Source: JAHJDS01 sp964569795 (GTDB lineage: Bacteria; Desulfobacterota; Desulfarculia; Desulfarculales; JAHJDS01). From it: 64,000 bases of DNA. This document shows positions 33,374-41,288 of this stretch, piece by piece (the first letter of the stretch is position 1; each line of letters opens with the position of its first letter). The stretch covers positions 1 through 64,000 of the forward strand of contig CAZMVB010000012.1 of the NCBI GenBank assembly GCA_964569795.1. Direction: 5' to 3'. Position numbers and translations under genes: made by a program. The notes beneath the pieces are model-generated. The model saw only the letters and a list, made by a program, of their open reading frames with translations. It ran no database searches and was not told the DNA's origin.

Positions 33374-34603
33374 ATGAGGGCCTGTCGTCCGGTCTGGAAA
33401 GCGGTCTGGATCGCGGCCGTCCTGGCGGGTGCGGCGGGGGCCGCGCTCCCGGCGGCGGCCCTGACCGGCCCCGAGGTGCTTCCGGCGGCCGTGTCCCTGC
33501 GCGACCCGTTCGGCCGGTTTCAGAAGAACCTCCGGGCCCTGATCCAGAAGGGCCGCCGGGCGCTCCACCAGGGGCGGCTGGATGAGGCGGCCGGTTATTT
33601 CCGGCGGGCCCTCAAACAGGATCCCGGCAACCGGGAGGCCCGGGCCGGCCTCGACCGAATCCGGGTCCTCCGCTCCGCCCGCCGGGCCGAGGCGGCCCGG
33701 CGTCGCCGGGAAGAGGCCAAAGACAGGCTGATCGCCCGGACCCTGGCCCTGGCCTCGCGGGACCTGGCCGCCGGGCGACCCCTTCGGGCCCGGGCCCGGT
33801 ATCGCCGCGTCCTGGCCCTGGACCCGGCCAACCAGGCGGCCCGGGCCGGCCTGGACCGGGTTCGCCGGGCGTTGCTGACGCGCCCGGTCGGCCCGGCGGT
33901 CAAGGCGGCCGTCTTCCGGGCGGCTGCGGCCGGCGACGAGGCCGCCCTCAAGAAGATCCTCGACCGGTATCCGGCGGCGTCCCGCGTCACCGATTCCAAC
34001 CACGAGACGCCGCTGCACGTCTGCGTCCGGTCGGCCCACGCCGCGGCGGCCCGGCTGTTGATCGCGGCCGGGGCCCCGATCGAGGCCCGGGACAAGCGGG
34101 GCCGCACCCCCCTGCACCTGGCGGCCTTCAGCGGCCTGGTCTCGGTGGCGGCCGAACTCCTGGCCCGGGGGGCCCGGCCCGACCCCCGGGACAAGGGGGG
34201 CCACACCCCGCTGCACATCGCCGCGGCCCAGGGCCGGGTGGGCGTGGCCGCGCTGCTGCTGCGGGCCGGGGCCAGCCTCTCGGCCCGGGATAAAAAGGGC
34301 GATACCCCCCTGCACCGGGCCGCGGCCGCGGACCAGTGGCCCGTGGCCGCCCTGCTGCTCTCCCGGGGCGCGGACGTCAACGCCCGCAACCGACGGGGGT
34401 GGACGCCGCTGCACCTGACGGCCTATTACGGCCGGCCCCTGACCGCCCGGCTGCTCATCGACCGCGGGGCCAAGCTCGACGCCCTTGACAATTACAGCCG
34501 GACGGCCTACGCCGTGGCCGACCGGCTGTGCCGGGGCAATAAACAGGCCCGGGACTGCTCGGGGATCATGGACCTGTTGATCTCGCGCGGCCTGACCAGA
34601 TAA
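33374..34603 (+). CDS. exported TPR-ankyrin protein
   Basis: The 409-residue product has a signal peptide (cut near PAAA). Then come two TPR-like helical pairs joined by a very basic coil: GRRALHQGRLDEAAGYFRRAL (about 58-78) and LAAGRPLRARARYRRVLAL (about 133-151). The cap VFRAAAAGDEAALKKIL and about six ankyrin repeats (about 210-385) follow. The C-terminal DRLCRGNKQARDCSG has a possible disulfide. The ankyrin part resembles the other genes of the island, but the order TPR then ankyrin in one chain is unique here. It starts 61 bases after the FTR gene. Confidence 0.85.
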   Translation: MRACRPVWKAVWIAAVLAGAAGAALPAAALTGPEVLPAAVSLRDPFGRFQKNLRALIQKGRRALHQGRLDEAAGYFRRALKQDPGNREARAGLDRIRVLRSARRAEAARRRREEAKDRLIARTLALASRDLAAGRPLRARARYRRVLALDPANQAARAGLDRVRRALLTRPVGPAVKAAVFRAAAAGDEAALKKILDRYPAASRVTDSNHETPLHVCVRSAHAAAARLLIAAGAPIEARDKRGRTPLHLAAFSGLVSVAAELLARGARPDPRDKGGHTPLHIAAAQGRVGVAALLLRAGASLSARDKKGDTPLHRAAAADQWPVAALLLSRGADVNARNRRGWTPLHLTAYYGRPLTARLLIDRGAKLDALDNYSRTAYAVADRLCRGNKQARDCSGIMDLLISRGLTR

Positions 34604-34637
34604 TCGCCGGCCCCGCCGGCCGGATGGGGACAAGCCA

Positions 34638-35483
34638 GTGGCCGAAAAGAAGTGGCCCAGATGGTTGATCGCCTGCCTGGCGGTCTCGGTCCTGATCGGG
34701 GCGGGCTGCGAAAAGGGCCGGATCGCCGACCTGGTCCTGAAGCCCATCTCCCAGGCGGTTGACTCCTTTCAACGGTCGATCGTCTGGACCATCACCCCGG
34801 ACTCGCCCCAGGTCAAGCTGGTCCGGGCCGCCGGCGGCGGGGACGCCGCCCGGGTGAAGGACCTGATCCACGACAATCCCAAGCTGGTCAAGATCAAGGC
34901 CGACGCCGGGATGACCCCCCTCCACTACGCCGCCCTGCAGGGCGGGGCCGGGGTGGCGGCGGTCCTGCTGGCCGCCGGGGCCGACCCCCGGGCCAAGGAC
35001 GCTTACGGCCGGACCCCGCTGCACCTGGCGGCCCTGAGCGGCCGGGCGGGCGTGGTCCGGATGCTCCTGTTACGGAAGGCCGACCCCCGGGCCGCGGACG
35101 AGACCGGGGCCACGCCCCTGCACCTGGCCGCCCTGTACGGCCGGCCCCGGGTGACCGCGGCGCTGCTGGCCGCCGGGGCCCGGGCCGGGGCCCGGGACCG
35201 GGCCGGCCAGACCCCGCTCCTGCTGGCCGTGGACGGCGGCAATATCGAGGTGGTTCGGATGCTGCTGGCGGCGGGCGCCGGGGTCGGGTCGGCCGATCTG
35301 GCCGGGGACACCCCCCTGCACCTGGCCGCCCGCTACGGCCGTCCGGACCTGATCAAGCTCCTGCTGGCCAAGGGGGCCAGGATCGACGTCACAGACAAGC
35401 GGGGCCTCACCCCGGCCGACGCGGCCCGGCGGTTCGGGCACCCCGAGGCCGCCCGGATCATCCGGGCCGCCGCGTCCCCCTAA
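34638..35483 (+). CDS. ankyrin-repeat lipoprotein
   Basis: The 281-residue product starts at GTG and has a lipoprotein signal with LIGAGC (anchor Cys near 24). After about 25 residues the cap LVRAAGGGDAARVKDLI leads into six or seven ankyrin repeats with TPLHYAALQG, TPLHLAALSG, TPLHLAALYG, TPLLLAVDGG and TPLHLAARYG. It follows the TPR-ankyrin gene by 34 bases on the same strand. Its stop overlaps the stop of the convergent acyl-CoA synthetase gene by four bases. Confidence 0.85.
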   Translation: MAEKKWPRWLIACLAVSVLIGAGCEKGRIADLVLKPISQAVDSFQRSIVWTITPDSPQVKLVRAAGGGDAARVKDLIHDNPKLVKIKADAGMTPLHYAALQGGAGVAAVLLAAGADPRAKDAYGRTPLHLAALSGRAGVVRMLLLRKADPRAADETGATPLHLAALYGRPRVTAALLAAGARAGARDRAGQTPLLLAVDGGNIEVVRMLLAAGAGVGSADLAGDTPLHLAARYGRPDLIKLLLAKGARIDVTDKRGLTPADAARRFGHPEAARIIRAAASP

Positions 35484-37078
35484 GCCCCCGCCTCCCGGGC
35501 GGCGGCCATCTCGGCCAGCTTGTACTTCTGGACCTTGCCGCTCTTGGTGGTCGGGAAACCGTCCACCAGGGCCACCTCATCCGGGACCTGGGATTCATCG
35601 AGATGCTCCCGGCAAAAGGCCTGGATCGTCTCGACCTTCAGGTCGGAACCCGGGGCCGGTTTGATCCAGGCGGCCACCTTTTGACCCCGTTCCCGGTCGG
35701 CCACGCCAAAGACCTGGACCTCGCCCACCCCGTCAAGGCGGTACAGGACGTCCTCGATCTCGGCCGGGAAGATCTCACGGCCGTCGCGGGTGATGACGTC
35801 CTTGATCCGGCCGGTGATCCGGACGTAACCCTGCTCGTCCATGGTCCCCAGGTCGCCGGTGTGAAACCAGCCGTCGGCGTCGATGACCTGCCGGGTCAAC
35901 CCGTCCATCCGGTAGTAGCCGACCATCAGGCCGGGGCGGGTGCAGATCTCGCCCGGCCGGCCGGGGGGCTGGGCGGCCTCGGTCGCGGGATCGACGATCT
36001 TGATCTCGACCCCGGGCAGGGGCCGGCCGATGGTCGAGACCCGCAGTTGGGGCGGATCGTCCGGCTGGGTCATGGTCACCCAGCTCGAGGCCTCGGTGAT
36101 GCCGTAGGCGATGGTCACCTCGCGGGCGCCCATGACCTCGATGATCCGGTTCATCACCTCGAGCGGGCAGGGCGCCCCGCCCACGGCCCCGGTGCGCAGG
36201 GAACTCAGGTCCCGCTTGTTGAAGTCGGGCTGGCTCATCAGGGCGATCATCATGTTGGGCGTGCCGTGGACGGCGGTGCACCTTTCGGCCTCCATGGCCG
36301 CCAGGGCCGCCCCGGGCTCGAAGGAGTCCGAGGGCATCACCAGGGCCGCCGCGGCCACCACCCCCGAGACCACGATGCAGGTGTTGCCGAACATGTGGAA
36401 CAGGGGCATGGTCAGGGCCATCCGGTCCGCCGCGGTCAGGCGCTGGCGCCGGGCGGTGCCCCGGGACTTCATGATCAGGGCGCCGTGATTGACCATCACC
36501 CCCTTGGGCCGGCCGGTGGTCCCCGAGGTGTACATGATCGAGGTCACATCAATGGGGGCGACCCGGCCGGTGACCGCGGCCAGGTCGGCGGCCGAGACGC
36601 CCTCGGCCGCGGCCAGGACCTGGGGCCAGTCCACGGCCCCTGACGGGACGGGCCCCTGGTCCCAGGTTACGATCCGCCGCAGCGGGGCCAGGTCGGCCCG
36701 CAGGGTCTCGTCGGCCCGGGCCGCCTCGAGCATCGGCCAGAACTTCTTCTGGCAGATCAGGGTGTCGGTCTCGGCGTTGCCCACCAGGTAGGCCAGGTCG
36801 GCCGGGGCGTAGCCCGGATCGACCGGGATCCAGACGGCCCCGAGGCTGGCCAGGGCGAACTGGGCGATGACCCACTCCGGGGTGTTTTCGCCCCACAGGG
36901 CCACGTGCCGACCCGGCTCGACCCCCAGGGCCAGCAGGCCCCGGGCCGTGGCGTCCACCTGGTCCCGGAACCCGGCGTAGGTCAGCCGGACGCCGCGGCC
37001 ATGATGGACCAGGGCGTCGCCGTCGGGGTTGCGCTCGCTGGCGTCGATCAGAATGTTCCGCAAGGTGTCCTGAGTCAC
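35480..37078 (-). CDS. AMP-forming acyl-CoA synthetase
   Basis: The 532-residue protein is a full ANL-superfamily acyl-CoA synthetase. The P-loop is YTSGTTGRPKGVMVNHGA (about 186-203). The adenine/AMP motifs are YGITEASS and GWFHTGDLG, the hinge is GREIFPAEIEDVLY, and the catalytic Lys lies in PTTKSGKVQKYKL near the C terminus. It would activate a fatty, aromatic or other carboxylic acid to its CoA thioester. The substrate is not readable. Its place between two ankyrin groups, tail to tail with one of them, gives no functional hint. Confidence 0.93.
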   Translation of the reverse strand: MTQDTLRNILIDASERNPDGDALVHHGRGVRLTYAGFRDQVDATARGLLALGVEPGRHVALWGENTPEWVIAQFALASLGAVWIPVDPGYAPADLAYLVGNAETDTLICQKKFWPMLEAARADETLRADLAPLRRIVTWDQGPVPSGAVDWPQVLAAAEGVSAADLAAVTGRVAPIDVTSIMYTSGTTGRPKGVMVNHGALIMKSRGTARRQRLTAADRMALTMPLFHMFGNTCIVVSGVVAAAALVMPSDSFEPGAALAAMEAERCTAVHGTPNMMIALMSQPDFNKRDLSSLRTGAVGGAPCPLEVMNRIIEVMGAREVTIAYGITEASSWVTMTQPDDPPQLRVSTIGRPLPGVEIKIVDPATEAAQPPGRPGEICTRPGLMVGYYRMDGLTRQVIDADGWFHTGDLGTMDEQGYVRITGRIKDVITRDGREIFPAEIEDVLYRLDGVGEVQVFGVADRERGQKVAAWIKPAPGSDLKVETIQAFCREHLDESQVPDEVALVDGFPTTKSGKVQKYKLAEMAAAREAGA

Positions 37079-37109
37079 TGGGCCCCCCTCATCATCTGGC
37101 TTCCGCGCC

Positions 37110-38366
37110 TCATTTGTTTTCGAGCAGCTTGATCACGTCCTCGTACTTTTTCCGCCGGGCCAGGTCCAGGGCCGTCTGACCGGCCCGGTTGGTCAGTTTC
37201 CGGTCGGCGCCGCGGGCCAGCAGCATCCGGGTGATGTTGATCCGTCCCCCCAGGGCGGCGTAGTGCAGGGCGGTGTAGCCCATCCGGCTGGCGGCGTTGA
37301 CGTCGGCCCCGTGTTTCAGCAGGATCTCGACGGCGTCGATCTTGCCGCTGGCCACGGCCAGGTGCAGCGGGGTCGTCCCGGACCGGCTCTTGGCGTTGGG
37401 GTCGGCCCCCTTCTTGAGCAGCAGCCGGAGCACCCGGTTGCGTCCGACCTGGGCGGCGATGTGCAGGGGCGTGAACCCCCACCGGTTGCGGACGTTGAGC
37501 TTGGCCCCCTTGTCCAGCAGGAGACGGACCGCGTCCACCTGGCCGGCCATGGCCGCCAGGAACAGCGGCGTCTGGCCGTACATGTTGGGGGCGTCCAGGA
37601 TGGCCCCCTTGGCCAGCAGGATCTTGATCGTGTCCACCTTGCCCCGGGCGGCGGCCAGGTGCAGCGGGGTCCACTTCCAGCGGTTTGGGGCGTTGACGTC
37701 CGCGCCGCGGCTCAAGAGAAAGGTGACCACGTCGTTGTGCCCGCCCTGGGCGGCCAGGTGGAGCGGGGTGAAGCCGTCACTGGACTTGGCCTTGAGGTCG
37801 GCCCCCTTGGCGGCCAAGAGTTTCACGGCCTCGAGCTTGCCGTTGATGGCCGCCAGGTGCAGGGGCGTGTATCCGGCCCGGTTTTTGGCGTCCAGCTTGG
37901 CCCCGGCGGCCAGGAGGACCTTGATCACTTCCGGCCGGCCCCAGGCGGCGGCCTCGTGAAGCGGGGTCTTGCCCCACCGGGCCCGGGCGTTCACCTTGGC
38001 CCCGGCCTTGATCAACAGCCGGCACAGGTTCGGCTGACCGCTCACGGCGGCGACGTGGAGGGCGGTGTAGCCGCCCCGATTGGCCGCGTTGACGTCGGCC
38101 CCGGCCTGGAGGAGGAGCCGGACCACGGTCGGCCGGCGGTGGCGCACGGCCAGGATCAAGAGCGTGTTGCCGTAGCGGTCCCGCCAGGTGAGGCTCCGGG
38201 GTTCGGTCTGCAACCGCTTCTGGAGGTCGGCCACGGTGCCGCGGCGCAGGATTTCGGCCAGATCGGACCGGTCGGTCGCCGCCCGGGCAATGCCGAGCGC
38301 CGACCAGAGGCAGGCCGCGCCGGCCAGGGCCAGGGCGGCGTGTTTGAGACCGGGAAGGTGAGGCAT
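37110..38366 (-). CDS. exported ankyrin-repeat protein (long solenoid)
   Basis: The 418-residue product has a signal peptide (core about 9-27, cut near ARA). A cap, LAEILRRGTVADLQKRL, and about eleven near-perfect ankyrin repeats follow: TPLHLAA, TALHVAAVSG, GAxxNARxRWG and so on. The repeats are more uniform than in the other island genes and cover the mature protein, so it is one continuous solenoid. CAAGGAGGAGG lies directly before the ATG, a very strong ribosome site. It follows the synthetase gene direction and lies 31 bases from its start. Confidence 0.87.
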   Translation of the reverse strand: MPHLPGLKHAALALAGAACLWSALGIARAATDRSDLAEILRRGTVADLQKRLQTEPRSLTWRDRYGNTLLILAVRHRRPTVVRLLLQAGADVNAANRGGYTALHVAAVSGQPNLCRLLIKAGAKVNARARWGKTPLHEAAAWGRPEVIKVLLAAGAKLDAKNRAGYTPLHLAAINGKLEAVKLLAAKGADLKAKSSDGFTPLHLAAQGGHNDVVTFLLSRGADVNAPNRWKWTPLHLAAARGKVDTIKILLAKGAILDAPNMYGQTPLFLAAMAGQVDAVRLLLDKGAKLNVRNRWGFTPLHIAAQVGRNRVLRLLLKKGADPNAKSRSGTTPLHLAVASGKIDAVEILLKHGADVNAASRMGYTALHYAALGGRINITRMLLARGADRKLTNRAGQTALDLARRKKYEDVIKLLENK

Positions 38367-38419
38367 GGTCCTCCTCCTTGTTTGCCGGAAAAGCCTCGAC
38401 GGGCTGCGCCGGCCGGTCC

Positions 38420-39010
38420 TCACCGGGCCCGGGACAGCGAGCGCCGGACGTGGCCCAGGATGATCCGCCCCACCCCCGGCGAGTTTTCGGTCAGGGCCAC
38501 GTCCAGGGGGGTCAGGCCCGCGGCGGTGCAGGCGAACGGATCGGCCCCGTGTTCGAGCAGCCACTGGGCCAACTCGTCGTGACCGTTTCCGGCGGCCAGA
38601 TGGAGGGCGGTCCGCCCCTGCTCGTCGCCCAGGTTGACCAGGGCCGGATCGCTGGTCAGGGCGGCCGAGACCGAGGCCAGATCGCCGGCGGCCGCGGCGG
38701 TCAGCATGGCCGCCGCCTCTCGCGACCGGACCCGGCCGCGCCGCCAGTCGATCAGGTCCTCGAAGGGCGCCAGCATGAAGTCGGCCACGTGCGGGAGGAA
38801 CAGCACCACGATCAGGATCACGCCCAGCCAGGCGGGCAGGCCCGCGAAGATGCCCTCGAACAGGGCGTTGAACTGCCCGAGGGACCAGACGAAAAGCACC
38901 CCCCAGGCCACGTCGGCCGCCACGGCCAGGGCGACCAGCAGGCGCCGGTCCTCCCCGCCGAGCCGGCGGCCTCGGTCGATCTGAATCTGATTTGGGGGAG
39001 CGCTCATCAT
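38420..39010 (-). CDS. ankyrin protein with N-terminal membrane segments
   Basis: The 196-residue product has two hydrophobic segments (about 24-45 and 58-76: LLVALAVAADVAWGVLFVW and LPAWLGVILIVVLFLPHV), then a basic stretch and about three ankyrin repeats (TALHLAAGNG, TPLDVALTEN). The ankyrin part would face the cytoplasm or periplasm depending on topology; the basic RRGRVRSR after the second segment favours the cytoplasm. Its ATG overlaps the stop of the upstream ankyrin gene as ATGA (a second ATG follows at once). It may be the membrane partner of that soluble protein. Confidence 0.8.
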   Translation of the reverse strand: MMSAPPNQIQIDRGRRLGGEDRRLLVALAVAADVAWGVLFVWSLGQFNALFEGIFAGLPAWLGVILIVVLFLPHVADFMLAPFEDLIDWRRGRVRSREAAAMLTAAAAGDLASVSAALTSDPALVNLGDEQGRTALHLAAGNGHDELAQWLLEHGADPFACTAAGLTPLDVALTENSPGVGRIILGHVRRSLSRAR

Positions 39011-40014
39011 GGATTCTCCCGCTCGGCCCGGGCCAGCATCTCGGCCAGGGGGCCGAAACCCCGGGCCAGGGCCAGCTGACGCGGCGTCGCCTTGAAATGT
39101 CCGTCCCGCGGCGCCGGCGGGGCCTGGGCCCGAAGCAGACATTCGGCCACCAGGCCGTAGCCCTTGACGGCCGCCAGGTGGAGGGGGGTCGTGCCCCGGC
39201 CGTCCCGGGCGGCCGGATCGGCCCCCAGCTCGAGCAGGCGCCGGGTGGTCCGGGTCTGGCCGGCCTCGGCCGCGAGGTGGAGCGGGCGTCGGCCGGCCCC
39301 ATCCCGCGAGTCCACCTCGAGCCCGGCCTCGACCAGCCGCGACACCAGGTCCGGGTCTTCCTGGACGGCGGCCAGGTGGAGGGCGCTGGCGCCGGTCTTG
39401 TCCCGGAAACGGACGTCGGCCCCCCGCTCGATCAGGCCGGCCGCCGCCGGTCCGTGGCCGCAGGCCAGGGCCACGGCCAGCGGGGTCAGGCCGAATTTGT
39501 CCCGTGGATCCGGGTCGGCCCGGTGATCGAGCAAGGCCTCGATGATCCGGACCTGATTCCGCCAGGCGGCCAGGTGCAGGGCGGTGGCTCCCCGGGCGTC
39601 GGTCCGGTTCGGGTCGGCCCCCCGGAAAAGGAGCAACTCGACCACGGCCAGGCGGCCGGACAGGGCCGCCGAGTGCAGCGGGCCGAAGGCCTCGCCCCCC
39701 TGGTCGGGATCGGCCCCGGCCGCCAGCAGGGCCCGGCACATGGCCGCGTCGCCCCGCGAGGCCGCGTAATCCAGGGCGGTGAGCCCCCGGCGGTTTCGGG
39801 CGCCCGCGTCCGCCCCGGCCGACAGCAGGGCCGAAGCAACGCCGGCGTCCCCCTGCCGGGCGGCCCGGTGGAGCCAGGTGTCGCCCTGGCCATCGCGCCA
39901 GGCGGCCAGTTTGGGCCGCGCCGCCAGGACGGCCGACACGGTCTCGGGATCGGCTCCGGCCAGGACCCGATTCATCTTGCGCCGGGACCATCCCCCTCGG
40001 ATGCCAAGGGCCAC
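39007..40014 (-). CDS. ankyrin-repeat protein without signal peptide
   Basis: The product of about 335 residues is nearly all ankyrin: about nine repeats with TWLHRAARQG, TALDYAASRG, GPLHSAALSG, TALHLAAWRN and RPLHLAAEAG. No signal or membrane segment is seen, so it would stay in the cytoplasm, unlike most of the island. The start is uncertain: a GTG at 40014 has GGAGGA four bases upstream; an ATG at 39975 and a TTG at 40035 are also in frame. It overlaps the next gene by four bases. Confidence 0.75.
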   Translation of the reverse strand: MALGIRGGWSRRKMNRVLAGADPETVSAVLAARPKLAAWRDGQGDTWLHRAARQGDAGVASALLSAGADAGARNRRGLTALDYAASRGDAAMCRALLAAGADPDQGGEAFGPLHSAALSGRLAVVELLLFRGADPNRTDARGATALHLAAWRNQVRIIEALLDHRADPDPRDKFGLTPLAVALACGHGPAAAGLIERGADVRFRDKTGASALHLAAVQEDPDLVSRLVEAGLEVDSRDGAGRRPLHLAAEAGQTRTTRRLLELGADPAARDGRGTTPLHLAAVKGYGLVAECLLRAQAPPAPRDGHFKATPRQLALARGFGPLAEMLARAERENP

Positions 40015-40195
40015 CTCTCCTCCGGATAGGGTCAAAATTAACGGCCGAGGTGAAGCATATCATATCAGGTCGGTTCGGGATTGATAAGACGTTTCTGGGC
40101 CGGGGGACGGGCCGGCGGTTTGAAGTAGGCGTCGCCTCTGATAATATGTAGGGTGAGGAACCGCGGTTCAATACCAGACAAGACAGGGGAAGACC

Positions 40196-40639
40196 ATGCC
40201 GTTCAAGATGTACTTTCACCCCGCGCTTCAGGCGGCGGTGGTGCTGACCTCCCTGGTCGTGCTGTGGCTGGGGATCAAGCGTTTCGCCGCCACCTCCCTG
40301 GGGAAAAAGACGGGATTCAACTGGAAACTCCACGTCCGGCTGGGGGCGGTCGTCCTGGTCGCGGCCCTGGCGGGGGCCGGGGGCGGCCTGATCGTGGCCC
40401 GGGGATACTGGTCGGTCTGGGTGTACCCGGAAACGCACCCCATCCTGGGGCTGATCGCCGTGCCCTTCATCCTCTTCGGGGGGATCACCGGCTGGTATAT
40501 GAACTTTCGCAAAAAACGCCGCCGGGTCCTGCCCCTGATCCACGGCCTGAACAACCTGGTGCTCCTGGGGCTGTTCGTCGCCCTGGTGGCCAGCGGCCTG
40601 GATTGGATCGGGGAGATCCAGCAGGCCGCCATCATGTAA
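40196..40639 (+). CDS. DUF4079-like small membrane protein
   Basis: The 147-residue protein has four hydrophobic segments (about 12-28, 46-66, 82-101, 115-137). His residues lie at helix ends (FHPAL, KLHVRLG, THPILG, LIHGLNN). The pattern recalls DUF4079/cytochrome-b561-type four-helix proteins that bind heme with such His pairs; that is inference. GGGGAAGACC precedes the ATG. It stands alone between the ankyrin island and the selenoprotein gene. Confidence 0.7.
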   Translation: MPFKMYFHPALQAAVVLTSLVVLWLGIKRFAATSLGKKTGFNWKLHVRLGAVVLVAALAGAGGGLIVARGYWSVWVYPETHPILGLIAVPFILFGGITGWYMNFRKKRRRVLPLIHGLNNLVLLGLFVALVASGLDWIGEIQQAAIM

Positions 40640-40805
40640 CGGGCCTGAAAATTAATCCTAGTTAACAAGTTCGATTATTTGTATACTACGAGCCCGCCCG
40701 TTGGCGGGCGAGGATCAGCTCGAGCGGCCGCCGGCACCCCGGGCGGGGACGGGTCGGGGCGCCGTTCCGCTGTTTTTGTCAGCGTTATCGTCGTGAGGTG
40801 TGGCT

Positions 40806-41270
40806 ATGACCCCGGAGGAGATGCGCGAGCGCGCCCTGGAGCTGTTTCGGCAGCGGTTTCATTGAAGTCAGGTCATCCTGGCCGTCGGCCAGGAAAAGAT
40901 GGGCAAACCCGACCAGGAGGTGATCAAGGCCATGGGCGCCTTTGGCGGCGGGATCGCCAGCACGGGCCGCACCTGCGGCTGCCTGATCGGCGGGGTGGCC
41001 CTGATCTCGAGCCTCTTCAGCCGGGGCAACCTCGAGGACAAGGAAGACCCGAACATGTGGCGGGCCAGCTTCAAGCTGTCCAAGAAGTTCGAGGAGCTGT
41101 GCGCCCCCTTCGGCGGGACCGACTGCCGCCAGATCGCCCAGGTCAACTGGTCGGACCGGGAGGCGGTCAAGACGTTTTACAAGGACCCCGGGTCGCGGCG
41201 GACCCTGTGCGCCGAGCTGGTCGGCGACACGGCCGTGGTCCTGGGGGAGATTCTGGAGAAATACTCCTAG
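40806..41270 (+). CDS. C_GCAxxG_C_C family selenoprotein (in-frame TGA read as Sec)
   Basis: Reading the TGA at 40863-40865 as selenocysteine gives one 154-residue protein, MTPEEMRERALELFRQRFH-Sec-SQVILAVG, continuing in frame. The family normally has Cys at this place (HCSQ/HCAE-type start of helix 1), followed by GGGIASTGRTCGCLIGG (about 47-63) and later Cys residues in EELCAPF, TDCRQI and RTLCAEL; all are present. Eleven bases after the TGA a perfect 8-bp stem (40876-40883 with 40887-40894) closes on a GTC loop, as expected for a bacterial SECIS. The ATG has GAGGTG upstream. The product is probably a small redox-active cytoplasmic protein. A reading that starts after the TGA (40899) would lose the first redox residue. 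Confidence 0.85.
40876..40894 (+). promoter_or_regulatory. candidate bacterial SECIS hairpin
   Basis: TCCTGGCC-GTC-GGCCAGGA forms a perfect 8-bp stem with a three-base loop starting with G-U, 18 bases after the end of the in-frame TGA. Bacterial SECIS elements lie just downstream of the UGA inside the coding region, with a G near the start of the apical loop; this one fits. It would bind SelB. Confidence 0.75.
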
Positions 41271-41288
41271 CTTTTCGGGGGCAACAAA

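Noticed and set aside
24761..40014. The ankyrin DNA as a CRISPR or tandem-repeat array
   Set aside because: The periodicity of about 99 bases is that of coding ankyrin repeats; copies are diverged at codon level and stay in frame.
40899..41270. C_GCAxxG_C_C gene starting after the TGA at the ATG 40899
   Set aside because: It has no good ribosome site, lacks helix 1 and the first redox residue of the family, while the upstream part continues the family pattern in frame.
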